Position numbers and translations under genes: made by a program. Below, in pieces: positions 61,918 to 64,000 of a stretch of 64,000 bases of DNA; within the stretch, counting starts at the first letter, position 1, and every line of letters begins with the position of its first letter. The notes under the pieces were generated by a model. It did not search any database, had not been told where the DNA came from, and saw only the letters and a list, made by a program, of their open reading frames with translations. The DNA is taken from contig NZ_CP022604.1 of NCBI RefSeq assembly GCF_002278035.1, forward strand, positions 1,364,001 through 1,428,000. Direction: 5' to 3'. The DNA comes from Ochrobactrum quorumnocens (lineage in GTDB: Bacteria; Pseudomonadota; Alphaproteobacteria; Rhizobiales; Rhizobiaceae).

Positions 61918-63030
61918 CTATCTCAAGAAATCGCGGAAGCGACGCAGCGCAAAGAAGAAAAGTACACTGCCAATTACAATCATTGCCAGCAATTGCGGCC
62001 ACACAACACTGAGCCCTGCACCACGAAACAGCACCGATTGTGCCAGCATCACAAAATGCGTATTGGGTGCTGCCAACATAATGTTCTGGATGATTTCTGG
62101 CATGCTCTCGCGCGGTGTTGTGCCACCCGATAGCACTTGCAGCGGCAGCAGAACCAACATCAACAAAAGGCCGAACTGCGGCATGGAACCGGCAATCGTT
62201 GCGAGAAAAATACCAAGACTGGTGGTCGCAAAAAGCTGCAATGCAGCCCCTGCCAGAAACAGCGTCAGTGAACCGTTGATCGGCACCGCCAAGATACCCT
62301 GAACCACCACGATCAGCGAAAAGGCCGTAGCGACCAACACCACCATCCCCATCGACCATACCTTGGAGACCATGATCTCAAGCGGCGTTACCGGCATCAC
62401 CAACAGATGCTCGATGGTGCCATGCTCGCGCTCACGGATAAGGGCTGCACCCGTCAGAATAATTGAGAGCATCGTTACCGACGAGATCACGTTGGTGATC
62501 GCGCCAAACCAGCCCTTGTTCAAGTCCTGATTGAACCTCGCACGCAAATTGAGGCCAACGGGCGTTTGCGTGTCTTCGCGATAGCGATTGAGAAACTCTG
62601 TCACTTCGCTTGACACAATCGACTGCACATATCCACCGCCCGTAAAGGCCTGGCTCATGCGCGTTGCATCGACGTTCAGCTGGATTGTTGGCGAACGTCC
62701 AGCGAGCAGATCACGCTGGAAGTTCGGCGGAATATCGAGTGCGAATGTGTCAAGACCAGCATCCATGCGCTTATCCATCTCGTGAGACGAGATAAGTTTT
62801 GGCGGCACGAAATATGGCGGATAAAACGCGGTCGTGATCCGACCCGAAACCGGCGACTGATCCTCATCGACAATGGCGATAGCCGCATTGTTGAGGTTTT
62901 CAGGCATAGCCTTCGCCGCCGTATAGATTGCGAGCGTGAAGGCATAGACGATGAGAAGCAGAAGCATCGGATCACGCGCTAATCCGCGCAGTTCCTTCAC
63001 ACCAAGCTGGAAAATATTGGAAATCCGCAT
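61918..63030 (-). CDS. ABC-2-type transporter permease (YhhJ-like)
   Basis: This 370-residue permease starts MRISNIFQLGVKELRGLARD. It has one N-terminal helix, a periplasmic domain with ALDIPPNFQRDLLAGRSPTI, and five C-terminal helices including LIREREHGTIEHLLVMPVTP, the conserved REREHGT motif of ABC-2 transporters. The ATG at 63030 lies one base after the stop of the upstream gene, so the two are coupled. The inner start replaces the open frame to 63090. It likely exports a drug or other hydrophobic compound with the adjoining gene product. Confidence 0.9.
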   Translation of the reverse strand: MRISNIFQLGVKELRGLARDPMLLLLIVYAFTLAIYTAAKAMPENLNNAAIAIVDEDQSPVSGRITTAFYPPYFVPPKLISSHEMDKRMDAGLDTFALDIPPNFQRDLLAGRSPTIQLNVDATRMSQAFTGGGYVQSIVSSEVTEFLNRYREDTQTPVGLNLRARFNQDLNKGWFGAITNVISSVTMLSIILTGAALIREREHGTIEHLLVMPVTPLEIMVSKVWSMGMVVLVATAFSLIVVVQGILAVPINGSLTLFLAGAALQLFATTSLGIFLATIAGSMPQFGLLLMLVLLPLQVLSGGTTPRESMPEIIQNIMLAAPNTHFVMLAQSVLFRGAGLSVVWPQLLAMIVIGSVLFFFALRRFRDFLR

Positions 63031-63031
63031 C

Positions 63032-64000
63032 TCAGCCCGCCTGTTTCTTGAGGAGAACAATGCCGAGAACAGTAAGCACCGGAATCGCAATCAGCAGCGG
63101 CAGGAACGACCCCGCCAGATCGGAAAAATCGAGAGCCTTTGAGAAAGTCCCGCGCGAGATCGTCACGAAATAAGTTGTCGGATAAATCTTCCCGATAAAA
63201 GCACCCGCCCCTTGCAGCGACGATACGGGGTCGATAATGCCCGAATATTGCACAGCAGGAATGAGCGTCAGCAATGCTGTGCCGAAAATCGCTGCAATCT
63301 GGCTATTGATAAAGGTCGATATCACTAAGCCCATGCCAGTCGTGATGATGACATAGAGCAGCGCTGCTGTGGCATAGGTCAGGAAGCTTCCGGTAAATGG
63401 CACGCGGAAGATGAAGACCGCAAAGGCTGTCAGCATCAAAAAATTGAGGAAGGCCAGCGCGATATAGGGCAACTGCTTGCCAAGCAGAAACTCGAATTTC
63501 GTGACTGGCGTCACATAGAAATTGATGATCGAACCGAGTTCCTTCTCGCGCACCACGCTCAACACCGCGAGCATGGCCGGGATCATCAAAAGGAGAAGCG
63601 GAATAACTGCTGGAACCATAGCCACAAGGCTCTGCACGTCCGGATTATAGCGATAGCGAATTTCGAGATTGAAATTGCCAACGGTAGCAGCGTTTCCATA
63701 AAGCTCGCGCGCCTTTTGCGTCATCCAGTTGGCGTGCATGCCCTGTACATAACCACGTACGGTTTCTGCACGCGTCGGCATCGCACCATCAATCCAGGCC
63801 CCCACCTCAACCGGACGACCACGCGCGACATTGCTGCCAAAGTTCGGCGGGATTTCAATCGCCAGGCTGATCTCGCCTTCACGCATCCTTCGGTCAAGTT
63901 CGTCATAGTCGGTAATGGGAGACTTTTCCGTGAAATAGCGCGAACCGGCAAGCTGCTGGGTATAATCCCGGCTGATCGTGGTGTCATCGCGATCAAGTAC
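63032..64000 (-). CDS. ABC-2 transporter, C-terminal part (RbbA/YhiH-like; 5' end outside the window)
   Basis: The frame is open from the right window edge to a stop at 63032 and covers 322 residues. It starts [17 protein letters not shown] and continues [20 protein letters not shown], a periplasmic ABC-2 domain. Helices with [20 protein letters not shown] and [20 protein letters not shown] follow. This matches the C-terminal permease half of RbbA/YhiH, where two ATP-binding domains precede it in the same chain. It could also be a stand-alone permease. The partner permease is immediately downstream. Confidence 0.85.
   Translation of the reverse strand, partial: VLDRDDTTISRDYTQQLAGSRYFTEKSPITDYDELDRRMREGEISLAIEIPPNFGSNVARGRPVEVGAWIDGAMPTRAETVRGYVQGMHANWMTQKARELYGNAATVGNFNLEIRYRYNPDVQSLVAMVPAVIPLLLLMIPAMLAVLSVVREKELGSIINFYVTPVTKFEFLLGKQLPYIALAFLNFLMLTAFAVFIFRVPFTGSFLTYATAALLYVIITTGMGLVISTFINSQIAAIFGTALLTLIPAVQYSGIIDPVSSLQGAGAFIGKIYPTTYFVTISRGTFSKALDFSDLAGSFLPLLIAIPVLTVLGIVLLKKQAG

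Overview
The window looks like a chromosomal segment of a Brucella/Ochrobactrum-type alphaproteobacterium (Rhizobiales). This is inferred from the late-cobalt (aerobic) cob gene set, the CbtAB cobalt transporter behind a B12 riboswitch, the SecDF fusion, a DUF1127 protein, and many dispersed intergenic mosaic repeats of the kind known in Rhizobiales. Almost all of it is ordinary, densely coded chromosome. I see no insertion sequence, prophage, integrase or CRISPR array.

Positions 1-19716 hold a cobalamin biosynthesis region in several blocks. cobC (cut by the window edge), cobB and cobA form an overlapping minus-strand unit. cbiD-cobK run on plus and converge on cobM. A divergent TetR/MFS efflux pair separates cobM from cobE, which overlaps a TerB-like gene. 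A TSUP permease gene follows. Then comes a long minus-strand unit reading cbtB-cbtA-cobP-cobW-cobN-cobO plus a small EamA-like membrane protein, headed by a cobalamin riboswitch, with cobQ just upstream. Precorrin genes such as cobG/cobZ, cobH, cobI, cobJ and cobL are not in the window.

Positions 19899-33911 hold an acyl-CoA dehydrogenase with 3-hydroxyisobutyrate dehydrogenase (valine breakdown), a GT39-type glycosyltransferase, a tiny entericidin-like lipoprotein, a LysR/DUF1127 divergent pair, a GlxA/AraC-type regulator with a structured leader, a dimethylglycine/sarcosine-dehydrogenase-like flavoprotein, a small exported protein, a large MscS-type channel and a small membrane-anchored protein.

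Positions 34026-49169 hold secDF, a CPA2 cation/proton antiporter, a UPF0104/LPG-synthase-like membrane protein, an RBBP9-type hydrolase, sulfate uptake genes sbp-cysT-cysW (without cysA), a TerC-CBS protein with an attenuator-like leader, a DedA protein, tRNA-Lys(CTT), a DMT exporter, an EF-hand protein and a RbsD/FucU mutarotase.

Positions 49352-64000 hold a large envelope protein of unknown function, a sugar uptake and oxidation cluster (binding protein, permease, ATPase, SDR, with a divergent Gfo/Idh/MocA enzyme), a complete vitamin B12 uptake operon btuB-btuF-btuC-btuD under a second cobalamin riboswitch, and two ABC-2 permease genes, the second cut by the right edge. The two riboswitches should couple cobalt import, corrin synthesis and B12 salvage to the same ligand.

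The most unusual features are the mosaic repeats, which in several places run directly into stop codons, and several structured leaders and intergenic regions (upstream of cbiD, the AraC regulator and the TerC gene, and downstream of mmsB) that I could not match to a known RNA family.
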